A DNA stretch of 64,000 bases from CAVWUA01 sp963758025 (lineage in GTDB: Bacteria > Planctomycetota > Planctomycetia > Isosphaerales > Isosphaeraceae). The notes beneath the pieces are model-generated. The model had not been told where the DNA came from. It ran no database searches and saw nothing but the letters and a program-made list of their open reading frames with translations. The stretch spans positions 1-64,000 of the forward strand of contig CAVWUA010000002.1 of the NCBI GenBank assembly GCA_963758025.1, in the 5' to 3' direction. Positions 1-8,907 of this stretch are shown here, in pieces (position 1 is the stretch's first letter; each line of letters opens with the position of its first letter). The translations under genes and the position numbers were made by a program.

Positions 1-1148
1 CTCGTCGATCATGTTGTCGGGGTCGGCGACTGCCATCAGGTGCGTAGCTCCATCGGGTGGGACTTTCATCGACGAGGACGAGACGGGGCCACCAGTATAG
101 AATTTGGCCTTCTGGACCGTCTCGGAGTCAATTGAGGCCGCCGATAGTTTTCGAAGCGTCATCGTCGGCCGGTCCGTCGGCCCAGTAGAGTGCGACGGTC
201 GTCGGCTGGGGCAGGTCATCCCCCTTCACCGTGAAGGTGTAATGGATCTGGCCCCCGTTGGAGGTGTCCGGCACCACCGAGCCGACGTTCATGTCAGGCT
301 TTTCATCTCCTCCATCATCTCCCTCATCGCCTCCGCCTCCATCGGCGCCTCCACCACCATCGGAACCTCCACCTCCGCTGCCGTCTCCACCTCCGCCGGA
401 ACCTCCGCCCCCATCGGCGCCTCCGCCTCCTTCACCGCACTCGGGCGGCGGCCCGTCGAGCTCGGAGGCGAAGTAGATCGACTTCGGAGGGCCGAAATCG
501 CCGGTCTCGGGGTCGAGTACCTCGATCGACGAGAATGTCACCTTTCCGCTCGACGACAGCGGAGTATTCCAATCCCAGAGTGAGATGGATTCGAGAGCCG
601 AGTAGGCACTCATGTGGACTTTCACTTGATTGGATTCGTACCCCAGGGAGGTTGTGATGTCCAACGAATCCCCGACATGGACATAACGGCCTTTCACATA
701 CACGCCGGCCAGGTTGCCTTCCGTCTCGAAATGGAGTTTGACCTGAGCCCCGGGATCCGCGCAGGGCAAGTAGATCGTGTCGCTCCACTTCGCGGTGAGG
801 TTGCGGAAGTTTAGGGGCGGCCATTTCTTCTTGTTGTTGACGCTCGCGTCCACCTCGGCGGTCGCCGTGGTTCCGTCGAGCGATGCGGAGGCCGAAACAT
901 CGTAGGTGAAATGCTTGTCCGAATAGCTTGCGTGTACGCTGGCGGAAGTCGGATCGCGATCGACGAGGGATGTGGACCCGACGCGGCGGAGACCTCGCAG
1001 CGAGCAGGACCCTGCCCTCCAACCGTTCGACCTCGGTCGTCGCTGGCCCAAGATGAGGCGAACGACGGAGACAAGGAGCTTTCCTCCTTCGGCGATCCAC
1101 CGGGTTCGATGCGTTTTCTCGCTTCGGCAGTGCGTACTTCGTCAGCAT
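1..1148 (-). CDS. LEPR-XLL-type surface/secreted protein, partial and frameshifted
   Basis: A minus-strand gene that runs off the left edge of the window. The ATG at 1148 opens a basic N-terminus followed by VERLEGRVLLAA, the planctomycete LEPR-XLL type motif. Near position 995 the coding frame shifts by one base. The downstream frame carries a beta-rich region (ASVHASYSDKHFTYDVSASA and on) and then a long Gly/Asp/Ser-rich linker at about 260-430. Near position 135 that frame stops, but a neighbouring frame continues without a stop to base 1 (ASIDSETVQKAKFYTGG onwards), so there is a second one-base break. The conserved texture on both sides of each break suggests assembly indels rather than decay. 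The family is associated with large exported proteins of planctomycetes; no enzymatic domain is visible and the function is unknown. Confidence 0.6.
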
Positions 1149-1206
1149 GTTATGGCTCCGAGGATCATGGGATGCCTAATTTGCTGGCCGTGTCTCAAGG
1201 TCGATG

Positions 1207-1221
1207 GTTCGCGTCGCGAAC
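1207..1221. promoter_or_regulatory. Short palindrome between divergent genes
   Basis: The sequence GTTCGCGTCGCGAAC has 7-bp arms around a single central base. It lies in the 253-bp divergent spacer between the LEPR-XLL gene (starts at 1148, minus) and the sigma factor gene (starts at 1402, plus). It could be an operator, but only one copy was seen and it may be chance in GC-rich DNA. Confidence 0.2.
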
Positions 1222-1401
1222 GTGGCCCTCCCCCTTATTTGCAGGTGAGACCCAAACCGGACACCGCCTCTGGAAGAATGGGCGCGGATTGAGAACGAAG
1301 ACGCGATGTAAGCTATTCCTAGTGAACGCCTTGCGGCTCTTGAAAGAGATTCCAGGTTTTGTGATAATCCGGAATGCAAAGCACACCCTACAGGGAGTTC
1401 A

Positions 1402-2049
1402 ATGTTCAATGTGATGAATCAAAACATTCGCAAGAGGGAGAGGAAAACCCCAGGCGAACGATTGATCGAGGAGGCCCGGGCCGGCTCGCGTGAGGATGTC
1501 GGGCGGGCGATGGACGCCTGCCGGGGCTACCTTCTCACGATCGCCCGCGACGCGATCTACGGCTCGCTCCGGACGAAGGAGGGGCCTTCCGACCTCGTCC
1601 AGGAGACTTACTTGGAGGCGCAACGTCGCTTCAAGGACTTTCATGGGAGCAACGAAGGAGACCTGATCGCCTGGTTGCGCGGCATCCTGGACCACAAGAT
1701 CAATGACCTGGCCCGTCGCTACCTGGGCACGAAGAAACGACGGATTGATTGCGAGGTGCCGCTGACCGATCGGCTCGGGGATAACGCGGCCATGAGCGAT
1801 CTGCCGCCAAGCGAGCTGGCCATTCGGCGCGAGCGCCGCGAAGCCCTCCGCTCCGCCCTCGAGCATTTGCCCGAGAACTATCGTTGTGTTATCAATTGGA
1901 GAAATGGAGAAAGATGCTCCTTCGAAGAGATCGGCCGCCGCCTTGGGCGATCGGGCGAGGCGGCGCGCAAGTTGTGGGTCCGGGCTATCGACCGCCTAAG
2001 CGTCGCGTTGCGGGAGGCCGGACACATCGTTCCAGACGAGGAGCCGTGA
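1402..2049 (+). CDS. RNA polymerase sigma factor, ECF-like sigma-70 family
   Basis: A 215-residue sigma factor of the planctomycete ECF-like type that redirects RNA polymerase to a regulon. Sigma region 2 is visible at about residues 35-110, including DLVQETYLEA (64-73) and the tryptophan-containing AWLRGILDHKI stretch. Region 4 with its helix-turn-helix is at about 145-200 (EHLPENYRCVI, then FEEIGRRLGRSGEAARKLW). The stop codon is one base from the GTG start of the kinase gene, so the two are very likely translationally coupled and act in one signalling path. No anti-sigma factor is adjacent; the kinase may fill that role. The ATG at 1402 gives the family-typical length. Confidence 0.9.
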   Translation: MFNVMNQNIRKRERKTPGERLIEEARAGSREDVGRAMDACRGYLLTIARDAIYGSLRTKEGPSDLVQETYLEAQRRFKDFHGSNEGDLIAWLRGILDHKINDLARRYLGTKKRRIDCEVPLTDRLGDNAAMSDLPPSELAIRRERREALRSALEHLPENYRCVINWRNGERCSFEEIGRRLGRSGEAARKLWVRAIDRLSVALREAGHIVPDEEP

Positions 2050-2050
2050 C

Positions 2051-5000
2051 GTGAGACCCGAAGACGGTGTTCGTCGGGAGGAAGTCTTCGAGGGCCTCGT
2101 TGCCGCTTTCGACGAAGCCCTAGCCGAAGGATGTCCGACGAGCGACGCGGGCGCCGATCGTCTCGATCCCGACCTTCTCCGCCGGTATTTGAGAGCCAAG
2201 GCGGCGCTCCGCTTCATGGAGCAGGCCTCATCGAGAGCGGAACCGGCGGACCCGATGCCTCGGGGAGAGGAACCGGCGGACCCGGGAGCCGTCGAGGAGC
2301 CGCGTCCGCTACGGGTCGGGCGGTTCCGGATCGTCCGCGAACTGGGCGCCGGGAGTTTTGGGATCGTCCTGCTCGCCCACGACCCGGAACGGGGACGAGA
2401 CGTGGCCTTGAAGGTACCCCGGCCCGAGGTGCTCGTCACGCCCCGCGTCCGCCGCCGCTTCCTCCGGGAGGGACGCCTGGCGGCCGGGCTCGATCATCCC
2501 GGCATCGTACCCATCCTTGAAGCCGGCCACGCCGGCCCGGTCTGCTACATCGCAGCCGCCTACTGCGAGGGGCCGGACCTCGCAGCCTGGCTGGCGACCC
2601 GCACCGAGCCAGTCTCCCTGCAGACCGCGTCGACCACGGTCGCGGCCCTGGCCGACGCCGTCGAGCATGCCCATAGCCGCGGCGTCCTCCACCGTGACCT
2701 CAAGCCGAGCAATATCCTGCTGACGTTCGGTGCCGATTCCTCACCGAGCGATCAGCCCGAAGGCATGGCCCTGCCGGTCCACATCACCGACTTCGGTTTG
2801 GCCAGGGCGATGGAACTGCGGCGCGACGATGCCACAGCGAGCACCCTGGTCATCGGTTCGCCCGCCTACGCCCCGCCGGAGCAGATCGAGGGCCGCGTCG
2901 GGATCGGCGACGCGACGCTCGACGTCTACGCCCTGGGCGCGATCCTCTACGAGTTGCTGGTCGGCCGCCCTCCGCTGGTCGGCAGGACGTCGTGGGAGAC
3001 GATCCGGCTTGTGTTCACTGTAGAGCCCGAACCACCCCGCCGGCTGCGTCCCGAGATCCCTGGTCCCCTCGAAGCCATCTGCCTGAAGTGCCTGGAGAAG
3101 GACCCCGGCCGCCGCTATACCTCGGCCGCCGCGCTGGCCGATGACCTCCGACGACTCCTGGTCGGTGATTCGACGCAAGCCCGACCGCCCTCGCCCTGGG
3201 CCCACGTCCGGCGATGGACGCGACGCCATCCCTCGGGTGCGACGCTCATCGCGAGTGCCGTGGTTGTCGCGGTCGGATTCTTTGGGCTGGCCCTGTGGTC
3301 CAATGCCCGGCTCCGTCACTACAACGGCGCCTTGACTGATGCGCTCGCCGCTGCCGAACGGAACGCTGCCGTTGCCGCAGCTCATTATCAACGCGCCGAG
3401 CAGATCGATCGCGTTGATCGGAGGCGACTGCACGCGGCACGACTCCAACTCGCCGGGAGAGCCATTCTGGACGGGCATGTCGCACAAGCTCAGGAATTGC
3501 TTCGCCAACTCCGGCCCAAACGGGGTCGAGAGGACCTACGCGGTTTCGCCTGGCATTATCTCTGGCAGCGTGCCCGCACCCGTGCCCGTATTCTGTGGGG
3601 CCACTCGGCCGCCTGCGTCGACGTCTCCGTCAGCCCAGACGGTCACGCCGTGGCCGCGGGGAGCCGGGACGGGAACCTGATCGTCTGGGACCCGACATCG
3701 GGACAAATCCGATGTCGCTGGGAGACGGGCTTCGTTGCTGTCCACGGCCTCGCCTTCACGCCGGACGGCCGCACCCTCGTGGCCGGCGGGGAGAGGCATG
3801 GGACCGGTGAGGTGCTGCTCGCAGACATGGAGTCCGGACGCAAACTTGCCGTGCTCGATGGGTTCCCCGTCCCGGAGCAGGTTATCTCCTCTCCGGACGG
3901 TCGGACGATCGCCATCCTGGGCCAAGCGTCGTCCCCGGAGGAGGCGCGCGAGATCCGCATATGGGACGTGTCCGGCGGGTTCGACCGACCGACACTGCGA
4001 GTGACCCGCTCGGATGTTGATGCCATGGCGTTCGACCCGTCCGGGCGGTCGCTTGCGGTCGCCCGACATGACGGCCCAGTAACCCTGATCGACTCGACGA
4101 CCGGAGGCGTTCTGCAGGACCTGCCCGGTCCGACCGGCTCGTACGCCGATCTGACCTTCGATCCTCAGGGCCACACCTTGGCGGTTGCCCTCCAGGACGG
4201 CCGCATCTTGCTCTGGGACATCAACGGCCGCCGATTCCTGGAGCAGACGCTGCACCGCGATTCGCCCCTCGGCTTCGTGCGATTCGCCCCGAACGGCCGG
4301 CTCCTGGCCATCGGAGAACGAGGCGGAACGCTCGTTGTCTGGGACATCAACGCAGGATCGGTGCGGATCGTCGACGGCGCGATACGGGGCCTCAGACGCG
4401 ACGGTGCCACCACCGCCTTCTCGCCCGACAGTCAACTCGTCGCCTCTGGGGATAATGAGCACCCGGTGCGGCTTTGGGATGCCCGGACTGGCGAACTGGT
4501 TCGGTCCCTTCCGGAGCCAAGCCGCGTTTACGGTCTCGCCTACATGCCCGAAGGACGTTCGATCGTCGTGGCCGGTACGGCCCCAGAGGTATGGCTCTGG
4601 GACATTGGCCCTCCGATCGCTCTCCCGGAAGTGGAACGTCATAATGACGAGGTCTGGACCTTGTCGTTCTCGTCGAATGGCTGTACCTTGGCCGTGGGCA
4701 GCAACGACACGCACACCAACGCGACAATCAAGCTCTTGGACTTGGATTCGGGCCAGGTCAGGTCGATCCACGACGGCCACGCGGCCACCGTCAGCGACAT
4801 CGCCTTCTCCCCCGACGACCGCATGCTGGCGACCGCCAGCCTCGACAAGACGGTTAAACTCTGGGACGCTGCCACTCTTGAGCCACTACGGATGCTGGAG
4901 GGGCACACTGATCGGGTCCGCAGCGTGGCTTTCTCACGGGATGGTCGGTCACTCGCCTCGGCCGGCTCGGATCGGACCGTACGGCTCTGGGATATTTCCT

Positions 5001-5515
5001 CGGGCCGATCGCTCGCCATCTTGGATGGTCACGGCGATACGGTCCGCGAAATCGCCTTCGCGCCAACGGGAGCACTGCTGGCAACAGCGTCCAACGACCG
5101 GACGATCCGCCTCTGGGACCTCGCCGAACGCCGGCAAGTCGATGTCCTTCGGGGGCCGAACAAGTTCACATCGGTTACCTTCTCCGGCGACGGCAGGCTT
5201 CTGGCCGCCGGTGATGAAGGCGGCGGCGTACGGCTCTGGGACTTGTCGACTGGCTCCCAGCGGATCGCCATCGCCGGCCATCCCACCGCAGTGCGTTGCG
5301 TCGGCTTCACGCCGGATAGCCGTACGTTGGCCTCGGGCGATGCCGCCGGGACGTTGAGGCTCTGGGACCCGCTGACCGGCGATGAACTGCTCGTTCTCGA
5401 AGGCCACGAGCAGCAGGTGAACGACATCGCCTTCACGCCGGATGGTCGAACCCTAGTTTCAGCTGACCATGAGGGTGTCATTAAGTTCTGGAGTTCATCT
5501 CCCACCCAAAGATGA
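2051..5515 (+). CDS. Membrane-anchored Ser/Thr protein kinase with C-terminal WD40 repeats
   Basis: An 1154-residue protein starting at GTG 2051, one base after the sigma-factor stop. The kinase domain is at about residues 92-370: glycine loop GAGSFG (99-104), ATP-binding lysine in ALKV (121), catalytic loop HRDLKPSN (214-221), DFG at 247-249 and the APPEQ motif in the activation segment. A single transmembrane segment at about 395-416 puts the kinase in the cytoplasm. From about residue 515 to the end there are roughly a dozen WD40 repeats, each closing with an LWD or VWD-type strand, for example TVKLWDAATLE and TVRLWDISSG; these probably form one or two beta-propellers outside the membrane. 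All key kinase residues are present. The substrate is unknown; the coupled sigma factor is the obvious candidate partner. Confidence 0.95.
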   Translation: MRPEDGVRREEVFEGLVAAFDEALAEGCPTSDAGADRLDPDLLRRYLRAKAALRFMEQASSRAEPADPMPRGEEPADPGAVEEPRPLRVGRFRIVRELGAGSFGIVLLAHDPERGRDVALKVPRPEVLVTPRVRRRFLREGRLAAGLDHPGIVPILEAGHAGPVCYIAAAYCEGPDLAAWLATRTEPVSLQTASTTVAALADAVEHAHSRGVLHRDLKPSNILLTFGADSSPSDQPEGMALPVHITDFGLARAMELRRDDATASTLVIGSPAYAPPEQIEGRVGIGDATLDVYALGAILYELLVGRPPLVGRTSWETIRLVFTVEPEPPRRLRPEIPGPLEAICLKCLEKDPGRRYTSAAALADDLRRLLVGDSTQARPPSPWAHVRRWTRRHPSGATLIASAVVVAVGFFGLALWSNARLRHYNGALTDALAAAERNAAVAAAHYQRAEQIDRVDRRRLHAARLQLAGRAILDGHVAQAQELLRQLRPKRGREDLRGFAWHYLWQRARTRARILWGHSAACVDVSVSPDGHAVAAGSRDGNLIVWDPTSGQIRCRWETGFVAVHGLAFTPDGRTLVAGGERHGTGEVLLADMESGRKLAVLDGFPVPEQVISSPDGRTIAILGQASSPEEAREIRIWDVSGGFDRPTLRVTRSDVDAMAFDPSGRSLAVARHDGPVTLIDSTTGGVLQDLPGPTGSYADLTFDPQGHTLAVALQDGRILLWDINGRRFLEQTLHRDSPLGFVRFAPNGRLLAIGERGGTLVVWDINAGSVRIVDGAIRGLRRDGATTAFSPDSQLVASGDNEHPVRLWDARTGELVRSLPEPSRVYGLAYMPEGRSIVVAGTAPEVWLWDIGPPIALPEVERHNDEVWTLSFSSNGCTLAVGSNDTHTNATIKLLDLDSGQVRSIHDGHAATVSDIAFSPDDRMLATASLDKTVKLWDAATLEPLRMLEGHTDRVRSVAFSRDGRSLASAGSDRTVRLWDISSGRSLAILDGHGDTVREIAFAPTGALLATASNDRTIRLWDLAERRQVDVLRGPNKFTSVTFSGDGRLLAAGDEGGGVRLWDLSTGSQRIAIAGHPTAVRCVGFTPDSRTLASGDAAGTLRLWDPLTGDELLVLEGHEQQVNDIAFTPDGRTLVSADHEGVIKFWSSSPTQR

Positions 5516-5542
5516 GATATAATTATTCTCAAATATAAATGT

Positions 5543-6058
5543 TTAATATATATTACCGCATGATGGTGCCTCTTGGGCTGCTGTCGCCCATTCCGCCTCA
5601 GTCGCCGGAACCTCGGCGCCGCCGCCACAGCGACAGGAGCGGCTGAGGCAAGTGGGATCGGACTCCCGCCGTCGAGCGAGCCAAGTCCGTATTCACGCGC
5701 AACGTTCCCCAGCGTGGAGCGCGCCAGGTAGAATGTCGAGGTCGAGGGTTCGAACACCGCCGCGTCCGCCTTCCCATCTCCATCGTAGTCGGCAATGACC
5801 GGGATCGGCGTCCCTCCGTACAGCGTCCCGCGGCCGAACTGCGTGCGTTGCGGTGTTTCCCGACATCGAGCGTGCCAGATAGAACGTCGCGGTGGATGGC
5901 TCGAACACCGACGGATCGGCCAGACCATCGCCGTCGTAGTCAGCCACGATCGGGGTCGGACGACCGCCGTAAAGGGTCCCCCTACCGAACTGCACGACGT
6001 AGTCGCCCCGGCGCGTACCGGCGATGGAGAACGTTGAGGTGCTCGGCTCGTCGATGCC
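5543..6058 (-). pseudogene. 3' remnant of an FG-GAP/VCBS repeat protein
   Basis: Three FG-GAP-type repeats read on the minus strand, with the pattern FGRGTLYGG..P..ADYDGDG followed by FEPSTATFYLARS. The reading frame shifts near 5840 and again near 5610; with both corrected the protein ends EAPSCGNIY at a TAA (5543-5545). The 5' part is missing: homology stops at about 6058, close to the IS630 relic. In planctomycetes such repeats usually form the C-terminal beta-propeller of large exported proteins. Truncation plus two frameshifts next to transposase debris makes a true relic more likely than an assembly artefact. The AT-rich stretch 5516-5560 separates it from the convergent kinase gene. 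Confidence 0.65.
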
Positions 6059-6192
6059 GGCGTTTCGCCCCCTGTGGTTCAGCGGAGAAGAGATGTTCCA
6101 CAACCTCGTCGAGCGCCCTCCGATCGGATGCCGTCGGGGCGAGGCGCTCGCGGAGCTGGAAAATGCGCAGAGGGAGCCGCAGATCGTCGAGC

Positions 6193-6774
6193 TGATCGTC
6201 CTGTCGGTCGATGAGAGAGAGCCAGGTGCAGGCCCTGGACCGCACCCAGCCGTTGTTGCCAATGACTCCCGGCCAGGCCGAGCGGGGGACGCACGACGAC
6301 GTCCGCAACGGGACCACGTCGCTGTTCGCGGCCCTGAACGGGCCACGGGCGCCGTGATCGGCACGTGCAGCCGGCGGCATCGGCAGCAGGAGTTCCTGAA
6401 GTTCCTCAACGAGATCGATGCCCAGGTCGAGCGGGGTCCGGGTGTGGAGATCCACATCATCCGGGACAACTACGGGGCCCACAAGACGCCAGCGGTGAAA
6501 CGGTGGTTCGAGCGACATCCCGAGTACCACCTTCATTTCACGCCGACCAGCGGCTCGTGACTCAACCAGGTGGAGGGGTTCTTCGCGGCGATCACCGAGC
6601 GGTGGATCCGTCGCGGGGTATCCTGCAGTGTGGCGGCGATGAAGAAAAATGATCATGGAGTATCCGGCGGCGCATCACGAGAATCCCCGGCCCTTCGTGT
6701 GGACCGCCAACGCCGATCTGATCCTGGATCGGGTCAAGAGGGTTTGCGAGCGAACTGCCAACTCAGGACCCTAG
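6193..6774 (+). pseudogene. IS630-family transposase relic
   Basis: The catalytic DDE half of an IS630-type transposase, spread over shifting frames. Recognisable blocks are VLSVDE (first catalytic Asp), VQALDRTQPLLPM, GTTSLFAALNG, RRHRQQEFLKFL, IIRDNYGAHKTP (second Asp), HFTPTSGS then LNQVEGFF (catalytic Glu), and the ending ENPRPFVWTANADLIL up to TAG at 6772-6774. Between SGS and LNQVE the codon of the normally invariant Trp is TGA, a nonsense mutation. Frames also shift near 6215, 6333 and 6650. The N-terminal helix-turn-helix half is missing, and 6060-6190 does not match the family. The element is dead, and it adjoins the truncated end of the FG-GAP gene. Confidence 0.75.
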
Positions 6775-7170
6775 AACTCGCGTGAATGCCGTTCAGTCTG
6801 AGCGATCCATCGAGGCCGGAATCGTCAGTTTTCCCGTCAGTTTTCCGTTGCATTCCTGACGATTTCTTGGAGAATTTGCACGTCGCTTTCGCGGGAAAAA
6901 CCGCGATTTTCGCGGTGAGCGTCGTATTCACACGGTGGAAGTCGCAGGTTCGAATCCTGCGCCGCCCATTCCTAAGGTCGTGTAGTGCTTGCATTTGCGA
7001 GACACACTACTTGCGATACGACGCGATTTCCTGATCTGTAGCATTCGCTGTGACAGATCGGCTGGCCGAGGGTAGGGGAGGATGTCTCTCCTAGCCTCGT
7101 TGCGTTTCCGTTGGGATCAGTTTTCGAGCAGGAAGTCGATCGGGCGACGGCTCGTCACGATGGACTTGCC
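6775..7170. other. Intergenic debris, no gene seen
   Basis: No credible coding sequence was found here. Short open frames read across the tRNA fragment at 6927-6968 and have no coding character. The stretch around 6810-6920 is less GC-rich than the neighbourhood and repeats the word CAGTTTTCC. No insertion-sequence ends could be defined. Confidence 0.5.
6927..6968 (+). other. 3' half of a tRNA-Val(CAC), possible attachment-site remnant
   Basis: The sequence reads exactly like a tRNA from the anticodon loop onward: loop TTCACAC with anticodon CAC (6929-6931), anticodon-stem 3' strand GGTGG, five-base variable region AAGTC, T-stem GCAGG paired with CCTGC around loop TTCGAAT, then seven acceptor bases GCCGCCC and discriminator A at 6968. 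The upstream bases do not supply the matching CCACC anticodon strand, D-arm or GGGCGGC acceptor strand, so no functional tRNA is encoded. A tRNA 3' end starting at the anticodon loop is the usual footprint of tyrosine-recombinase integration, but no integrase is visible in the window. Confidence 0.65.
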
Positions 7171-8826
7171 CTACACCGTATTTCCCGCCGCCCACCAGCG
7201 CCAGCGGAAGGCCAGGTAGGTCAAGCCGTAGAGGAACACACAGAGCGTTGGCGTCAGGACCAGGAAGACGGCCCAGACGGGCAGATTGATTCCGGGAATC
7301 AGCCGGGGCGCCTGGGCGGGGGTGGCCGTCATGCTGAAGTTGTCCTGCGAGGGCATCGGTACGCTGAACGCGGCCGAGAACGGACTGGTGATCGTCAGCC
7401 CGGCGAGCTGCTCCTCCGAGATCGCTCCGGCGAACCGTTCAAGGTAGATGCCCACGCCCACCGGTCCCGCGAACAGGATCAACAGCGAGAGATACGTCAT
7501 CACGATCGCCACCGTGGTCCGACGCGCCAGGGACGAGCAAAGCAGGCCGATGGTCGAGGTCGCCAGGCAGGTCACGGCGATGATCGCCAGAAAGACAAAG
7601 AGCGTCCAGAATCGGTCGCGCAGCTCGGGAATCAGGGCATACGCCAGGAGCAATTGCTCGGTCAGAAGGAATGTCAGGACGGTCGAGACCCGCAAGGCCG
7701 CCAGCAGCTTGGCGAAGACGATCGTGCCGGGTTTCAGGAGCGTCGTCAGCAAGAGGCTCAGGGTTTTTCGCTCGCGCTCCCCCGTAATGCTGCCCGAGGA
7801 AAAGACCGGGCCGACCAGGATATTAAATAGAATCACATAAGAGACATAATATCCCGCGTACTCTGGCTTGAAGAAGAGCAGGAAGGCCATCAAGGGGATC
7901 GACAGGAGCATGCTGACCTGGATCACCAGGCGGAGCATGAGCGTCCCCTGGCTGAAGATCTCGCTACGAAGCTCCTTGTCGAGCACGGGATTGGTGCCGT
8001 CGGGCATCAAATCCGTGCGCTTGGCGGGGGCAAACAGTTTGTCCGGGAAGAGGTCGCGGTCGATGACGACGCCGATGGCGTACTTCATCTCCTGCTCCTC
8101 ATCGACAACCTCCTTCCCCTCGCTGCCCACGTCCGGCGGGCGGAGTAACCTGCGGTTGACGACGATCGCCACGACGGTCCAGATCGCCAGACACCAGGGG
8201 GGCAAAATCGCGATCGAGACGAAGCTGCGGAGCAAGGCCCCCTCGGGCGAACTATCGCCCGAGGTCATCGACACGCAGACCAGCGCCAGCGGCAAGATCA
8301 CGAGGTAACTGACGACCAGGGCCGAACTCGTCCGCCCGAAGAAGCTGGAACAGGCCAGGCTGATCAGGCCGAAGGTTCCCGCGGAAAGGATCAGGATCAG
8401 GTACGCCCGGGTAATCTCCGAGAGCAAGATCCCGCCGAGCAGGAAGCAGAGAATCATCAACGGCAAGCTGGAAAGAATCAGCAAGACGAGATACGTCAAC
8501 GAACTGAGCAGCTTGCCGACCAGGATCGTCATCGGCTCCAGCGGACTGGCCAGGAGCATCTCGTAGGTCTTGCGCTCCTTTTCCCCCGTGATGCTTCCCG
8601 AGGCGAACGTCGGCGCGACCAGGGCCACCAAAAAAAACTGGCCGAGAAAGAACAGGTCGAACAAACTCTGCGCGGCCCCCGAACTGACCCGCGACTGCGC
8701 CGGCCAGGCGAAATAGACAACCACGCTGAGAAACACCACGTAAACGAACTGCAAGCCAAAAGCCCGCGGTGAGCGCAGGTTGACGAGAAGCTCGCGCATC
8801 AATACAGGGTTGTCGCGGAAAATCAT
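7171..8826 (-). CDS. ABC-2 type transporter permease
   Basis: A 551-residue polytopic membrane protein with about 12 hydrophobic segments, built as two ABC-2 permease halves. Each half carries the same intracellular signature, ASGSITGEKERKT in the first and SSGSITGERERKT in the second, followed by LLASPL or LLTTLL. It lies 81 bp downstream of its ATPase (8908-9837) on the same strand and follows a large membrane partner gene, the common planctomycete arrangement for a Gld-like exporter of unknown substrate. The ATG at 8826 starts directly at the basic, amphipathic N-terminus typical of the family. The gene is intact. Confidence 0.9.
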   Translation of the reverse strand: MIFRDNPVLMRELLVNLRSPRAFGLQFVYVVFLSVVVYFAWPAQSRVSSGAAQSLFDLFFLGQFFLVALVAPTFASGSITGEKERKTYEMLLASPLEPMTILVGKLLSSLTYLVLLILSSLPLMILCFLLGGILLSEITRAYLILILSAGTFGLISLACSSFFGRTSSALVVSYLVILPLALVCVSMTSGDSSPEGALLRSFVSIAILPPWCLAIWTVVAIVVNRRLLRPPDVGSEGKEVVDEEQEMKYAIGVVIDRDLFPDKLFAPAKRTDLMPDGTNPVLDKELRSEIFSQGTLMLRLVIQVSMLLSIPLMAFLLFFKPEYAGYYVSYVILFNILVGPVFSSGSITGERERKTLSLLLTTLLKPGTIVFAKLLAALRVSTVLTFLLTEQLLLAYALIPELRDRFWTLFVFLAIIAVTCLATSTIGLLCSSLARRTTVAIVMTYLSLLILFAGPVGVGIYLERFAGAISEEQLAGLTITSPFSAAFSVPMPSQDNFSMTATPAQAPRLIPGINLPVWAVFLVLTPTLCVFLYGLTYLAFRWRWWAAGNTV

Positions 8827-8836
8827 GGGGAGGTCT

Positions 8837-8887
8837 CACCGCAGAGAGAACGCAAAGATCGCAGAGAGAAAGACAGAGAAAGGGGGG
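8837..8887. repeat. A/G-rich intergenic repeat of the 'CCGCAGAGAACGCAAAG' type
   Basis: The spacer between the ATPase and permease genes is filled by a purine-rich stretch (ACCGCAGAGAGAACGCAAAG, then ATCGCAGAGAGAAAG). Related stretches occur at 22119-22159, inverted at 22212-22253, and at 44389-44421, so it belongs to a dispersed repeat family. Confidence 0.45.
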
Positions 8888-8907
8888 AGTGAAAAAGCGG
8901 CGAATCC

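Noticed and set aside
270..440. A tandem-repeat or CRISPR-like array
   Set aside because: The regular CCTCCACCTCCG-type pattern is the antisense of a Gly-rich protein linker. There are no spacers and the codon-level periodicity is explained by coding.
3536..4780. A 414-residue open frame antisense to the WD40 region
   Set aside because: It mirrors the repetitive kinase/WD40 gene, is rich in Arg/Gly/Val/Asp as expected for the antisense of GC-rich DNA, and has no ribosome-binding site. The same holds for the antisense frames over sucA (40175-42262), the MoxR gene (26271-28397) and the GT39 gene (20349-22067).
6556..6564. TGA read as Trp, that is, a reassigned genetic code
   Set aside because: TGA is the normal stop of many intact genes in the window (the sigma factor and the + strand lpdA, for example). 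The TGA lies in a transposase that is dead for other reasons.
5982..6656. A minus-strand frame with helical texture (DRQDDQLDDLRLPLRIFQLR)
   Set aside because: It has no recognisable family, and part of it is the antisense of the IS630 DDE blocks. The stretch 6060-6230 could be the tail of another lost gene, but the evidence is too thin.
6901..6970. A complete tRNA gene
   Set aside because: Only the 3' half is present. The upstream bases provide neither the CCACC anticodon strand nor a D-arm or the GGGCGGC acceptor strand.
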